Assembly (NCBI RefSeq): GCF_002127325.2
Contig: NC_035437.2
Span: 161,857,408-161,921,407, forward strand
Direction of reading: 5' to 3'
DNA length: 64,000 nt
From: Helianthus annuus
Taxonomy: Eukaryota > Streptophyta > Magnoliopsida > Asterales > Asteraceae
Made by a program: the position numbers and the translations under genes. This document shows positions 9,606 to 22,100 of this stretch, one piece after another (position 1 is the first letter of the stretch; each line of letters begins with the position of its first letter). The notes under the pieces were generated by a model. That model saw only the letters and a list, made by a program, of their open reading frames with translations. It was not told where the DNA came from and did no database searches.

Positions 9606-10946
9606 GGAAAATTACAAGTTTTGTCCTTTATTTTTAGGGTACTTTACAGGCGGTGTCCTTTTTTTTCAAATGTTGACAGGCGGTGTCCTTTAGTAGGTTT
9701 TTGTTACAAGTTTTGTCCTTTCCACCCAACCTGGTTAAAAAAATCAGTTAATTTGTAGCACATGATAAGCACATGAGGGTAATTATGTCTTTTCCATATC
9801 CCTTTACACCTACCCCATTTATTATCCCTCATAATCATTCCACCTCATTAAAAATTTTGACACCTTTTCATCATCATCGTACCATCTTTTCTATAATAAT
9901 CATCATCTTTTCACAATTGTCATCATCAACAGCAGACAAGTCATCATCTCTCATTACATCTTCATTCGAGACTCATCACCAGCCTGATCCAAGATCAACC
10001 AAACAACGGTTCACATATCATCCGAGATACACGCTTCATCTTCATCATCATTCATCCATCCCGTTCATCTCCTTTGTCTTCTCCGAACACCGAACAACCT
10101 GAAACTCCACACCATCGCTCCACTACCTCTCCATCACTTAGCGTCTCCGTTGTTTATCCGCTTCTGACTACCGTACACCTCCTCTCAACTTCTTTTACCA
10201 TCATTAAACACCGTAGCACCTTACTCCGACAACCATCTTCACCTTCATCGCTCCGACGATCACCGTCGCAATCACCGATCATCTCTTCCGTCGTCCACTG
10301 TTGTTTACCATCTTACAACCACCATCTTCGTTCCATTAATCATCCTCCAGCCACCTTCTTCACCACCATCATCTTCTCCGGTGCCGTCTCCGACCAACCT
10401 GCAACCTTGATCTTTTCATCTCCGACAACCATAAACGACGACCTCCGCAAAGCCTGCAACTCATCTTCATCACCATCGTCGTCCAACCTCATCGTCGTGA
10501 TCTTCTCCGATTCGTCCGATCTCCGTCCAACTTCATCATCGTCCAATCTCCGTTCTACTTTCACCATCACACATCCTCCGTTCACACCTTCATCATTCTC
10601 TCGGTCAGAATATTACGTCATTCCACCTGCAACTACATCGTTCATCGTTCTTCATCATAATCATCGTCAATCATCTTTAGGAACGAATTGGGGGTGAATG
10701 ATGTTATCAAGAGGGTTTATGAGGGATAATAAATGGGGTAGGTGTAAAGGGATATGGAAAAGACATAATTACCCTCATGTGCTTATCATGTGCCACAAAT
10801 TAACTGAGTTTTTTAACCAGGTTGGGTGAAAAGGACAAAACTTGTAACAAAATACCTACTAAAGGATACCGCCTGTCAACATTTGAAAAAAAGGACACCG
10901 CCTGTAAAGTACTCTAAAGATAAAGGACAAAACTTGTAATTTTTCC
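9606..10946. mobile_element. MULE / Pack-MULE-like element, perfect 9-bp TSD
   Basis: 1,341 bp flanked by TTTATTATA at 9597-9605 and 10947-10955. Long terminal inverted repeats of about 235 bp (9606-9840 and 10705-10946) start GGAAAATTACAAGTTTTGTCC and include repeated caggcggtgtcc. The 9-bp duplication and long TIRs identify the Mutator superfamily. The interior is C-rich on the plus strand and codes for Ser/Pro/Thr-rich ORFs, unlike the surroundings, which suggests captured sequence. Confidence 0.88.
10074..10697 (+). CDS. Low-complexity Ser/Thr/Pro-rich ORF inside the MULE
   Basis: A 207-codon open frame fills most of the MULE interior. It is rich in Ser, Pro, Thr and His owing to repeated tcatcaccg-like DNA. 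I recognise no domain, and the long frame could follow from composition alone; an overlapping 109-codon frame (9773-10102) has the same character. A similar C/T-rich interior occurs in the TIR element at 33185-34312, so this may be a family trait rather than a gene. Confidence 0.2.
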   Translation: MSSPNTEQPETPHHRSTTSPSLSVSVVYPLLTTVHLLSTSFTIIKHRSTLLRQPSSPSSLRRSPSQSPIISSVVHCCLPSYNHHLRSINHPPATFFTTIIFSGAVSDQPATLIFSSPTTINDDLRKACNSSSSPSSSNLIVVIFSDSSDLRPTSSSSNLRSTFTITHPPFTPSSFSRSEYYVIPPATTSFIVLHHNHRQSSLGTNWG

Positions 10947-11663
10947 TTTATTATATAACAATTAAATGAAAAAGAAAATTAAAAAAAGAACACATAAACA
11001 ATTGATCTTCTAAATCTTCATTGTCACCAGTCTCTTTCTTCTTTTTTGAATCATGTTAACTGGCTGGTTCGACTTTCGTATGATTCATTTTGTCTTTTTG
11101 TTTTTCAAGTAGTTTTTTGTGTGGCTGTTTGGAAGCACACAGTCTGACATCAGCATCTTTTTCTTGAAGATTTGTCCATCTCATGCAGCAAAATGTTATT
11201 GAGTTTAGACCCTTCAGCCAACAATCTTGAATTTTACAATCAACGATGTTTGATTTTTTAACTTTTTTGACGTTTTACCGATAAAAAGAATGCCACGAAA
11301 TAAGATCACCTTAAACCTCAAATTTTGATCATGCTAAAATCAATAATGTTTTGCTGTATGAGATGGACAATATTGTTAATCCTCGGTTAAGAAAGATAAC
11401 TATCAATGTTGTCCACCCCATACAGCTAAACTTTATTGACAACAAACCTCAATAATGTTTTTGTATGTTTTGGCGTTATAAATTGGATGGAAGTTGAGGA
11501 TAAGTCAATACGATTTTACTCAATGAAATGGACAATATCCCCACTTAAGGATTTTATCTATTTCATTGAGCGAAATCTTACTGACAGCCAAACTGAATTT
11601 CAAAAAAACATTTTGGGTTAGAAGATATTTGATGTTTGGGTTTTTTGGCGTTTCTAAGGCGAA

Positions 11664-11720
11664 TCTCTATATATATATAAATGAGAAGTGATTTGGGCTA
11701 GGTGTCATTGAATTTGGGGC
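11664..11720 (+). other. Helitron 5' terminus
   Basis: Starts TCTCTATATATATATAAATG right after an A, followed by gagaagtgatttgggctagg. TC starts and this AT-rich run are expected of a plant Helitron left end. Confidence 0.88.
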
Positions 11721-13366
11721 ATTTTTGCTGATGTGGCAACCTCATTTTTGGTGTTTAGGAGGGAATTAACAAAAGCAATAGCCTTTCTCGATATGAACAA
11801 AATTGGATGCGGGATCCGGATTGTTGTGGTTCGGGTTTTCCATTTCCGAGTTGACCCAATGCATAATTTCGGATCATTTATAAAGTTTTTCATTTTCTTA
11901 TCTCTCATCATACCTACCTCAACTTTACCTTCTTCTCTCAACCTCAAGAACATTCAATCGGTTATCTTCTCACCTTCTTTACGAAAATTACTTCAAGATC
12001 AAAGGTAAAAACGCTAAATTGAATATAAATATTTGTTATATACATTATGAATGAAGATCTGACTTTGATTGTATGTTATTAATTTATATACATAGTTATC
12101 TTTTAAAACATTGTTTCTGCTTCTGTCAACTATGATTTGGTCTGATTCTTGAGGATCCGATCATAAATCTTGAATATGTTTGTTTTCACTTTGTTGTTTA
12201 TGTAGGATTCATATTTATTCTAATGGATTGAACATGCTTAGTGTTGTTAAATAAAAACCTAAATCTAGATCAGATGTTTTGCTTGATTGTTTATGATTGT
12301 TTCTTCTTTCTAAATTAATAATTCCGTCAAAACAATCGGAATACGGAAATTGTCAAGGAACAGATGTTAGATCAAACCACCTAATTTGTTTTTGTATATT
12401 TTTCCGTTATTTTTTTTTTTAATTAACAATAATCTGTGTTAAAAATTATTGAATTTTGGTTTAAATATGATTAAATGTAATTAATTGTCTGTTTATATAA
12501 TTGGTCAATGTTTCTATAATTAATTTCATATTAACATATTATTTACTTCCTTTTGCAGTTATGGTTCCAATCAACTCTTCAACTTCTCTCCAATCTTATT
12601 CCAAGAATACCATCGGTTTCTATAAGTTCAATGAATTTATTAAGTGGATCTACATATATATATGGGTTGACGTTCTTCTATCCATACCATCTATATCTAC
12701 AATTCATTGAATCCATTCCTCAAGTTCACATATCGCTTTACAATCTGTAAGTTTTTTTTTTTAAATTAATTCTTTAGTTTTTATTCATGTGTTATTTGCT
12801 TTTATGTTATGTGTTAAATGTATTTTGATGTTTATTTAACCCTAATTCCCTTTGGAATGTAACATTTTTTAGATTTATCTTTAATTTTTGGTATTTAACG
12901 TTATTTACACTAAACCCTGTATCCGATAGAAATCAATGTCTGTCTTTACTTTTTATATGAGTTGATTTCTAATCAGTTATATTTCATTATGTTTTTTAAT
13001 GATGGGAATGTCATTCCAGATCCTTAATCCCATTAGCATTGATTTTCATGTTGATCTAACGGTGATTTTTGATGCTTACTATTTCGTAAGATTTTGTTTA
13101 TATGATTTTTCAGTCTGATGGACTTTTTAGGCTTATGTTATACATGCGATGATACTTATTGTCATATAAATTTATATTATTTGTTCAGTAATATATATTT
13201 TTTTTCATTTTTAACTTTATCTATATTTGATCATAGTATACTAGGTTTTATTATACTGCGGTAATTTGTTTATAGTAATGTCAATGCAAATCATTTTCTA
13301 AAATAATCTTTAACTACATCTGACGTGCTTTGTTTATGTAACCTTTTATTTCTGTAGGTATTTCAT
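11721..13366 (+). other. Helitron 5' region: likely promoter and untranslated exons
   Basis: No convincing coding frame. Intron-like borders (agatcaaag/gtaaaa at 12005, ttttgcag at 12559, ctgtaag near 12748, ctgtag at 13357) suggest a leader split into non-coding exons before the B3 gene. The 91-codon frame at 11733-12008 shows no recognisable domain. Confidence 0.45.
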
Positions 13367-14876
13367 ATGGCTGAAAGTTCATCAAGGTATGTCATTTTTA
13401 GAATCTGTCTTTTGTTTTAATTTTTTTTATCATGCTAACCTTAACATAAGAGATTTGATTAACATCGTAATCTTTAAATCAGTTTCAGGGGACCCTGCTT
13501 CTGTAGGCACATGAATAAAGCAGACGAGTTTATTATGGTAAATGACAACTTAATAAATATTTTTTTTTATTTTCTCTATCTTCTTATTAAGTACAGTCTT
13601 TTATTATTGTATTGTTTATATTTTTTCCCTATAATAATAAATCAATTTCTTTTTTTTATTAGTGCATTCCAGATGCCGCTGTGTGTAAACTATGGGGTGT
13701 ATATAAATGTCCTACGAATGTTGATATACACACAGAAGATGGCCGAGTATTTAATGTTGGATTAAGCGCTGCTAAAGGAAAAATATTCTTTTTTCATGGT
13801 TGGTCCAAAGTTGTAGAACATTTACGACTAACCATAGGTTGTTTGGTATTATTTAATCCTATAGATTCTACTACCTTTAAGTTAACATATTTTGTTGATG
13901 GGGTTAGTAATAGCACTTTTTGGACGTATCTGCTCCCTACATCATCTCAATTTTATGTAAGATAAGTTATATATAGAGATTTCATACTCTATTGATGTAT
14001 TACTTTAGTTATATGTAATTTACTTTTTGCTGATTATTTTTTATCCTTCCAACAGGTCATTCCTGAATGTATCCTGCCAAAACACTATGATTATTCGTCA
14101 AATGATGTAATCTCTACTGTAGTTACAGAAAACAACACGTTTGACGTTCTCATTGAAACATCTGACGGAAAAGTAGGTTTTTCCGTTGGTATTGATGTAA
14201 TTGTTAGTCAGTTACAGCTGAAGGATGGTTGTTTTCTATTTTTTACAAAATCATTTGGTAATTTTTTCCATTTAAAAGTTTGTGGGAAAAACGGTCTTGA
14301 AATGAATTTTCCGGATTTAGAGGTCGACGAGGTAAGTTACATATTTGTACGCCATTGAATATTTTATGCATGTTTATTTTAATTCAGTTCTATATATTAA
14401 ATTTTCAGACTGACGTTGCACCTATCGATGCTGAAGATGATGTTTATGAAGTATTACCTGGTGGTGTTCGTCATTTTGTTCGTATGGCTGGTGATCGTTA
14501 TTTTGTAAGTTATATAAACTTTATATGTTTCTTTCTAAACACTGTTATTTTGGTTTCATAATTTTAATTAATTTTTTTTTGTACAACAATACAGAGGATT
14601 CCCGATCCTGTTTCACGTATGGCTAGACTTGATGAAGGTTTAAGAGATATCACCGTTAGACTTAATCATCTGGATCCGCCAAAGCAATTTACTCACGGTA
14701 CCAGACGTGAAAGGAAAAGCGATGGATCTGGATGGCGATATGCTTTAACCAGTTGGAAGAAGTTTATGAAAGCTGCTGGAATTAAGGTCCGTGACAGGGT
14801 TCATTATTCTTTTGATGAAAATGACCAGGTTTTGAGTGTTGATCTGGTTTTACCTTACGTTAGGCTTAGTCATTAG
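13367..14876 (+). CDS. B3-domain (REM-like) protein, three B3 modules, Helitron cargo
   Basis: Predicted nuclear DNA-binding protein. Six exons join in frame with GT/AG borders: 13367-13386, 13483-13537, 13663-13956, 14056-14331, 14409-14504, 14595-14876, giving 340 aa without a stop. Exon 3 matches the B3 pattern (VCKLWGVYKC, DGRVFNVGL, GKIFFFHGWSKVVEH, LVLF); exon 4 is a weaker second B3-like module; the last exon holds a third (GWRYALTSWKKFMKAAG...VRDRVHYSF). The last exon starts RIP, matching RLP and RMP starts of the final exons of the two minus-strand B3 genes, so all three are paralogues. B3 proteins are plant transcription-factor-type DNA binders; the role here is unknown (regulation of the element, end binding, or captured host gene). 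ATG chosen because it opens a short first exon typical of the family. Confidence 0.8.
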
Positions 14877-15724
14877 AGATAAAACAATTATGTCATGATT
14901 TTTGGCTTCCATATGTTACTTTTTAAGTTTTTATATGGTTTTTATGGTTATTGACATTTGTTTTGGTTTTCAATTTTATGTTTTTATATTTTTTCATATA
15001 TTAACTGTTATTTTAAACAATCAATTTTGTCATCATTTTCAAAATCTATTGTATATGTTTAACAGTTAATGGTCAATTGTCACAATTAAAAAATCATTGA
15101 CAGATTCTAATGAAGTTAATAATTTATTAAAAAATGAAAGTAAACACACTTTTTTCTTAAACATTCAAATAAATTTAACATTAGTTAAACTAATATTTAT
15201 CCCATTTTTAATGAATATTGTATATCTCTATATACATAAAACTATGATTGTCAGATTTAAACTTGGATTATGCCTTCGAAATGATACAAAATAAGTTTTT
15301 GTCAACTATATTTAACATAAATAACCAATTAGTTATATTTCTTATTATATTATAAATTCAACTTTCAATATATATCTATAGAGATGATACAATACAATAC
15401 AATATAACCTTCATTTTCTTATTATGTATTTTCAAAAAATTTTAAAATCTTATACCGAAATCCAGTGTATATAATTAACATGTATAGTTTCCATTTATGC
15501 AAATTTTCATAAATGTTAATTACCTATATCGATTTATAAATTATTTTGTTTCCTTATTTATTGTATTTTAAAAAAGATGTTTATTTTGATTACATATATT
15601 AATATTATATTTCTAAAAATAATACGTTCTATTGTTTTATATAAATAGATCAATTGTTTTCTGTTTATGGCAAACAATTAGTTTTTCAACACCCTACTTC
15701 TAAACTTATTGCATCTTAGCTACA
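14877..15724. other. Intergenic, AT-rich, no gene seen
   Basis: 3' region of the B3 gene and 5' region of the RPA-like gene. No ORF with coding character. Confidence 0.6.
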
Positions 15725-18390
15725 ATGGAAATCGAAGGTCAGATCACCTTGCTGAACGACATTGATGCTCTTTCCACAAACTACACTATCAAGGTTAAAA
15801 TTGTTAGTTTGTGGAGGAAGAAAATGAGAGCTAACGAAAGAGAGACTTATCGTATAGATATGATACTGATGGATGAGATGGTAAATTTTTGATTTATTCT
15901 TTTTTGTTTTAATTAGACTGAGTTTCATATCCTTTTAAGATATCTTTTGCATGTTTTTATGGATTTTACCTACAGGGTACCAAGATCCAAGCATTTTGCT
16001 TGCATAAGCTATTTTCAAAGTTTGAGAGGCATCTTATTGTTGATGAATGCTTAATCATAAAACGTCCTTCTCTTGCTGCCAACACTACGTTTTTCAAGAT
16101 TGTACCTAACAATCAAAAGTTATCTTTTCACTACCATACGTTGGTGGAGAAGTGCAAAAATTGGGATGGTCCGCAGTATGTTTTCAATTTTGTTGATTTT
16201 AACGATGTTCTGTCACAGAAAATAAAGGAGGGTACCACAGTAGGTATGTATCTTTCGTAATAATTTTTAATTATTTATATACAATAATATTTGTTTTAGG
16301 TATTTTTTATGTTTTTTTTACATATTTATACTTTAATGATGTGCTGTTATGTATTTTTCAATATTTTTTTAGATGTCATTGGTTATGTTTGTGTTTGTTA
16401 TAACATCGAGGATACGAACAAAAAGGATGGTAGCAAAGGGAAACGCCTTAATCTTAAGCTTCAAGATATTGAGTAATAGCACTATTCATAAATTATATGT
16501 TTTATATTATATATTAGGCTTCCAAATTTACAAAATGTTTTTTATCTTATAATTTTTTGTTATAATATTTTGTAGAGATGTTCAGATCGATTTAACTCTT
16601 TGGGATGATTACGCTAAGGACATGTATTCTTACATGGTTAGTGAAAAGCGTGAAGCACATGTTGTCGTTGTTGTCCATTTCGGTGCTGTTAAGACATACA
16701 AAGGTATTTAGTTCAAACCAATTTACTTACCTCATATTACAATTTATTTAGATGTTGATACTTTATATATATTTTATTTAATGATTACTTTTTGCACATT
16801 ACAATAGGAAAATGGGGTTTGTCTAATAACTTTGATGGTTCAAGAATTTTCATTAACGACAACTTTGATGACATGCTATTGTTTAGGCAAAAGTAAGTCA
16901 TATTATAATAAATATTTATTTATTTATTTTTAATGTTGTTATTTATTTATTTTTTGTTTATTGAAGTTTATTTTTATTCAAACTGTTCTATAGGTTTCTT
17001 GCAAAACTTGCTGCTTCAACTGAGTCGAGTAGCCATGCTGGGTCATATATCATGTGTTCTGTCGAAGATGAATTTTTAAAGAACGATGTTTTTTCACCAA
17101 TTGCTTATCTTGGATCAATCCTAGAGGTTCTCATTAACAATTCATATGTTATATTTTAAATTATATGTAAAGTTTAGTCTAATTGTTGTCTTTTGTTATG
17201 TAAACAGCCAAAGAAAGTTGTTGTTGTTGGGACTATCGTTGCAATTGTTTCAGATAAGATGTGGTATTATGATGGGTGCAACTATTGCAAGTCCAAAGTT
17301 GAGCAAAAGTTTGAAACATATGATAAGGATGATGGAACAAGTGATGTTAAAGATGAGAAGTTGTATCAATGTTCTAACAAGGATTGTAATGGTAAAGAAG
17401 TTTTCCCGTTATCCAGGTAAAATGTTTTTTTATTCCTACTTTAACCTATTGTTGTGTTATACAAGACAATGTAGCTTGTATTTTTATATATTCATGAATA
17501 CGTATGTATTAATATATATACCTTTTTAAATATTTAAACTATGTTTTTACGGTTCAAAATACCGGTTCGTGTTCAAGATTCAACTGGTACGGTGACACTT
17601 ACATTGTTTGATCATGAGGCGATGAAGTTTGTTGGTAAAACTGCAAAGGAACTTATAGAAATTCAGGACGAGGTTATTTATATTTATACTTTATTAAAAA
17701 TCAGTTGTAATTAAAATTTTATATATTTTACATAACCACACCGTATATTATGTAATATATAGTTATTGAGGTCGAATGAGAATCCCGGAGAATATCCAGT
17801 TGAGTTTGAATCATTGCTTAACATAAAGTGTGCTTTCGTGATTAAAGTAAGTGACTTTAATATTGTGAATGCTGTCGAGAATTATGGAATCTCAGTTGTT
17901 ACCACTGATGAAGACATATTGGATAAGCTGAACAAAAAATTCAAAATTGACCAAGTAAGCTTACGTTTTCTAAATGTAGATATACATTTACTTTCATAAC
18001 TGTTTAAAATATCTTCAACAAATTTTCTTTTGTTTTCTCATTTTTGTTACAGCTTGATGTATCTGATTCTTTTGGTATGACTCAGTCTGAGTTCCAAGCT
18101 ACCGGTGGTGACAGTTTCAAGGTATTCAATTGGAAATTCACTTTTATGTAATTTTAATGTTGTCTAAGCACTTTTTTTTTAATTTCTTTAAGGATGCGGA
18201 TTCTTACACTGGGGATAACACCACACCTGTGTCGAAGGATTACGTGAGTGACTTGAAGCAACCATCTTCTGATATGAAGCGTAACCTGGATGATGTTTAT
18301 TTGAATGATGAGGGAGTGGGGTCGTCAGCGAGTAAGCCTCGCATGTGTGTTGAGAAGAAGGCTGTTGACGAAGATCTAAGCAACAATTGA
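15725..18390 (+). CDS. RPA70-like single-stranded-DNA-binding protein of the Helitron
   Basis: Eleven exons: 15725-15880, 15976-16243, 16373-16472, 16576-16703, 16808-16892, 16994-17126, 17208-17416, 17552-17672, 17763-17954, 18053-18121, 18193-18390; the sum is divisible by three, giving 552 aa. It resembles the large subunit of replication protein A: consecutive OB folds (YTIKVKIVSLWRKK start; DVQIDLTLWDDYA; GTVTLTLFDHEAM) and a Cys4 zinc ribbon in exon 7 (CNYCKS...CSNKDCNGK) as in DNA-binding domain C. Known in plant Helitrons, where it is thought to coat or protect ssDNA during rolling-circle transfer. The C-terminal tail is acidic/basic with KRNLDDVY and RMCVEKKA, perhaps a nuclear signal. 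Oddity: the predicted start of exon 8 (17552) is preceded by tttttacg, not AG, so the acceptor may be mutated. Confidence 0.85.
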
Positions 18391-19184
18391 TGAAGGGTAT
18401 ATGTCAAAGGGTGTTTTTAATAAGAAACAAATTATTTGTTTTTTCAGTATTGGATTTTTTTTGGTATGCTATGACTAATTTTATGTTTAAAGACATTATC
18501 TGTTTTGCGGTATGCGTTATGACATATTCATGTTTGGTTAAATATTGTTTGATTGTCAATCATGTTTTGTTATATTCGTTTTTTTACTAGAGTACGTTGA
18601 TGACTCTAATTTTTTTAATTTACTCATCCGAAAACATAAACATAACTAAATCAAACTTAAATTTAACCTTTAACATTTATTAATTTTTTGTCATCAATTC
18701 AACATTTACATTTATAAAACTATATATGATATATGATATTTAATATTCCATTACACCTTTAAACTTTTTTTAAGTAATATTTTAAATATGTCAAATTTTT
18801 ATTTTCGTTACATTTCTATACTTATTTATAGAAAATCCAATTTTTAGCATTTTTAATCAATCACCAATAAATGTGAGATTGTTTTTATATTTAATGTCAT
18901 TAATTTTCTTCCATATCATTTTACCAATTTATAGTATTCATTCCATAAATAACTAATAGCGTACTTCTATAAATTCGCAACACTTCATACTCTTTTCACT
19001 AGCATCTCATGGTTTTGTGAATTTTCATTCTCGAGTTCCTTATACGGTTGAAACATTTCGTTAATCACTTTTTATATTTCCATTAATTTTTTAGTTATTT
19101 TGTTAAAAAAATTTTCATTCATGCATTTGTTTTTCATTTTAAACTTTTATGGTTTTTGTTGTAGTACTCTGTGGTGTTAACAAA
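18391..19184. other. Intergenic, AT-rich; probable promoter/5' UTR of Rep/helicase
   Basis: No coding frame recognised between the RPA-like stop and the Rep/helicase ATG; homopolymer T and A runs dominate. Confidence 0.55.
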
Positions 19185-22100
19185 ATGCAGAATACGTTTC
19201 AACAGCTTACTTCATATTCTTCTGAACCTCTACACCCTGGCATCGGTAATAAGTGTACGTGTTTTCATACTTTCTTCTAATATAGAAATTGTTATTCAAC
19301 ATTTTTTTCGAAATATTTTTATATTTTAACAACTACATTTTCCCGCAAAATCCATTCAACAATTATTTGTACTTTTTTTCATTTTTTTTCTTTGTAGCTG
19401 ACGAAGGTAAGTATAGACGTTGGTTAAGAAAAATATATCTTGATTATAAGAAGTCAAAATCAACAGCACTTCCGGCTTATTTTGTTAGAGGTAATTTTTT
19501 TTTTCATTTATATATTCATATATGTTTATAATACATATATTTATATCATTTACAGTTATAAATCTCATTTTTATATAAAATCGATAATACATATAACAGA
19601 TTCTAATAACCAAAACCATTGTCTTTCATACCTCATTTTGGTTTTAATCCAAGAAAACATTAAAATTTAATATTTTATTCTAACATAGTAAATGTTTATT
19701 ATTCGTAACCAACCAGACATAATAATGGAAATGTTGAATCTAAATATGTCTATAATTATAAGTTAAATATTGAGCAAACATACTTATTTAAGGCAACCTA
19801 ATTTATTACATTAGTAAACGAAATAATATCATTGGTTTGTTAATTAACGTGATGTCTAACAAATAATTATTTTAATAAATATACTAAAGAACCATATGTC
19901 AACATTTATTAACTTTTTCTATTTTACTATTTCAGCTGTTCGGGCTAAACATAGGCGGAAGTTAAGAAAACTATACCTTGATAGTAAGAGATCAAGGATT
20001 AGTAGAAATTTGATTTCTAAAAGTGGATGCTCAACCTCTTCATCATCAACACGTTTTATTTTGAACAACAAAGAGAATTTAACTCCCAATTTTTCAATAC
20101 CAACATTTACTACCCAATCATCAACTCTTATACCGACACGTAAGTTAACTTTTAAAATGTAGTTAATGTTATAGAATTAACATTATGGATTTACTTTGTC
20201 AACTGCAATTATGTTATAGTACTTTTTATACTAACTATTTTTATATCGTATTAGGTAATCATTTAGATTCCTTGGTTAACGTAACATCTTCAAATTTTAC
20301 ACCTTCTACAATGAGGAAGGAAGGAAATGTACTACAAGATAAGTATACAACACCCAACCGTACACCCTTTGCAAATATAGAAAACATAACACCAGGTAAT
20401 CATACCCAATAACAAACACTTACTACTTTTTCATTTTTATAATTTTTTTTTTATTTTTATACCAAAAAAATGTCAACAAATAAGTTTCTAAATAATTATT
20501 TTGTGTTATCATGTTTTTTTCATGAATAGGAAATAATTCTAAATCTTCGAGAAACGTACCTTTATCATCGGGGCCAATTTCAAGTAAAAATATGAGGACA
20601 AATGTTTTGCATCATTCTTCAACATCAGGACGACGTATGATGCTGTCAAACAAGGAAAACATTACACCACTGTCGTGTATTACAAACATACGTACGCAAG
20701 TTCCCAGTGTACCATATTGTTCTAATGCTATGTCTTCTTTGACTCCTATATCACACGGTAAATGTTACAATTATATTCTTACATACATTATTATTTGTAG
20801 AATTCATATACTTAACTAACAAGTATTTTTTTCTTTGTTATTTAGATAATATTGCAACCTCATCAACTTTACCATTGAATGACCGCTACTCTTTTAATCC
20901 TCCAATAACAAATAAACGTAACACAAGATGTTCGATATCCGAAACTACCTCACTAAAAAAGATTTCTTCTGGAAAGCGTAGACTTATTCATAAACCAATT
21001 GAAATAGAAGCCATACCAATGGCTCCTCTTGAATCTGATGATGAAAATCATATTCACGAGATTGTTGCAGACGCCACCAAAGGCGTATCCAAAGGTAAGT
21101 TAGTAATGTTAGTCGTATTTTTTTTCTTATTTTAACTCTTCTACAAAATTATTCAGTTTGTGTTTAATGTTCAAATTCGTGTTTAATGTTCAGATTACGT
21201 TGACCATGGTGACCAATCACTTACGTGTGGTTTATGCTTTGCAAAGTTATGGGCTACCGAAGGTGGAAAGGGTCGCATTACACTTCAAAAACAAACATAT
21301 AGCTTATGTTGTGGATATGGTAAGGTTGACTTGCCTGAATATAAAGATTCTCATCCGTCTTATCAGATGCTTTTTTCCTCTTTAGATCAAGAAAGCAAGT
21401 TTTTCTTAAAGAATATAAGACGTTACAATTCTATGTTTTCCTTTACTTCAATGGGAGGAAAAGTCGATACTAAAATAAACAAAGGAAATGCTCCATATGT
21501 TTATAGAATCAGTGGTCAGAATGCACATAGTATGGGTAGTCTTCTTCCTAAGGAGGGTGCCCAGCCAAAATTCTCACAACTTTATATCTATGATACTGAG
21601 AACGAGCTTGCTAATAGAGAGTTGCTATTTGGGTAAGTATCTTTTTTGGTTCTGTTTGTTAATGTTATGTTATAACATGTAATTCTTTTTTTGTTTATTT
21701 TAAACTTTATACTGTAATTAACAATCTATCATTTATTTGCAGTGATTCTACAAGCAAAGCATCTTTAAGGGCAAAGGAACTTGATGCTAAATTTATAAAG
21801 TTTCTTACCAACATGTTAGATTCTACGAATATGCTGGTTAAAACTTACAGAATGGTACGCGACCACCTGCACGAGAATCCTAACGTTTCCCTTAAGCTTA
21901 GGTTAATCTCACAGAGAGATCGTGACGGAAGGACATACAACTTACCTACGTGTTCCGAAGTTGCTGCTTTAATAGTTGATGAACCTAATCTCAAGATAGA
22001 AAGTCGTGATATTATTGTTGAAAAGCGTTCAGGAGTCCTTAAGCGTATTAGCGAGTTACATCCTTCTTACCTTGCTCTCCAGTATCCGATTCTTTTTCCG

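Noticed and set aside
8690..11215. Decayed transposase (FAR1/MULE type) in the ggcgttt element
   Set aside because: Short matches such as HEMDK-like residues are too weak and broken by stops to support a call.
11733..12008. 91-codon ORF at the Helitron 5' end as a sixth gene
   Set aside because: No domain, crosses the likely promoter and ends at a donor-like site; better as untranslated leader.
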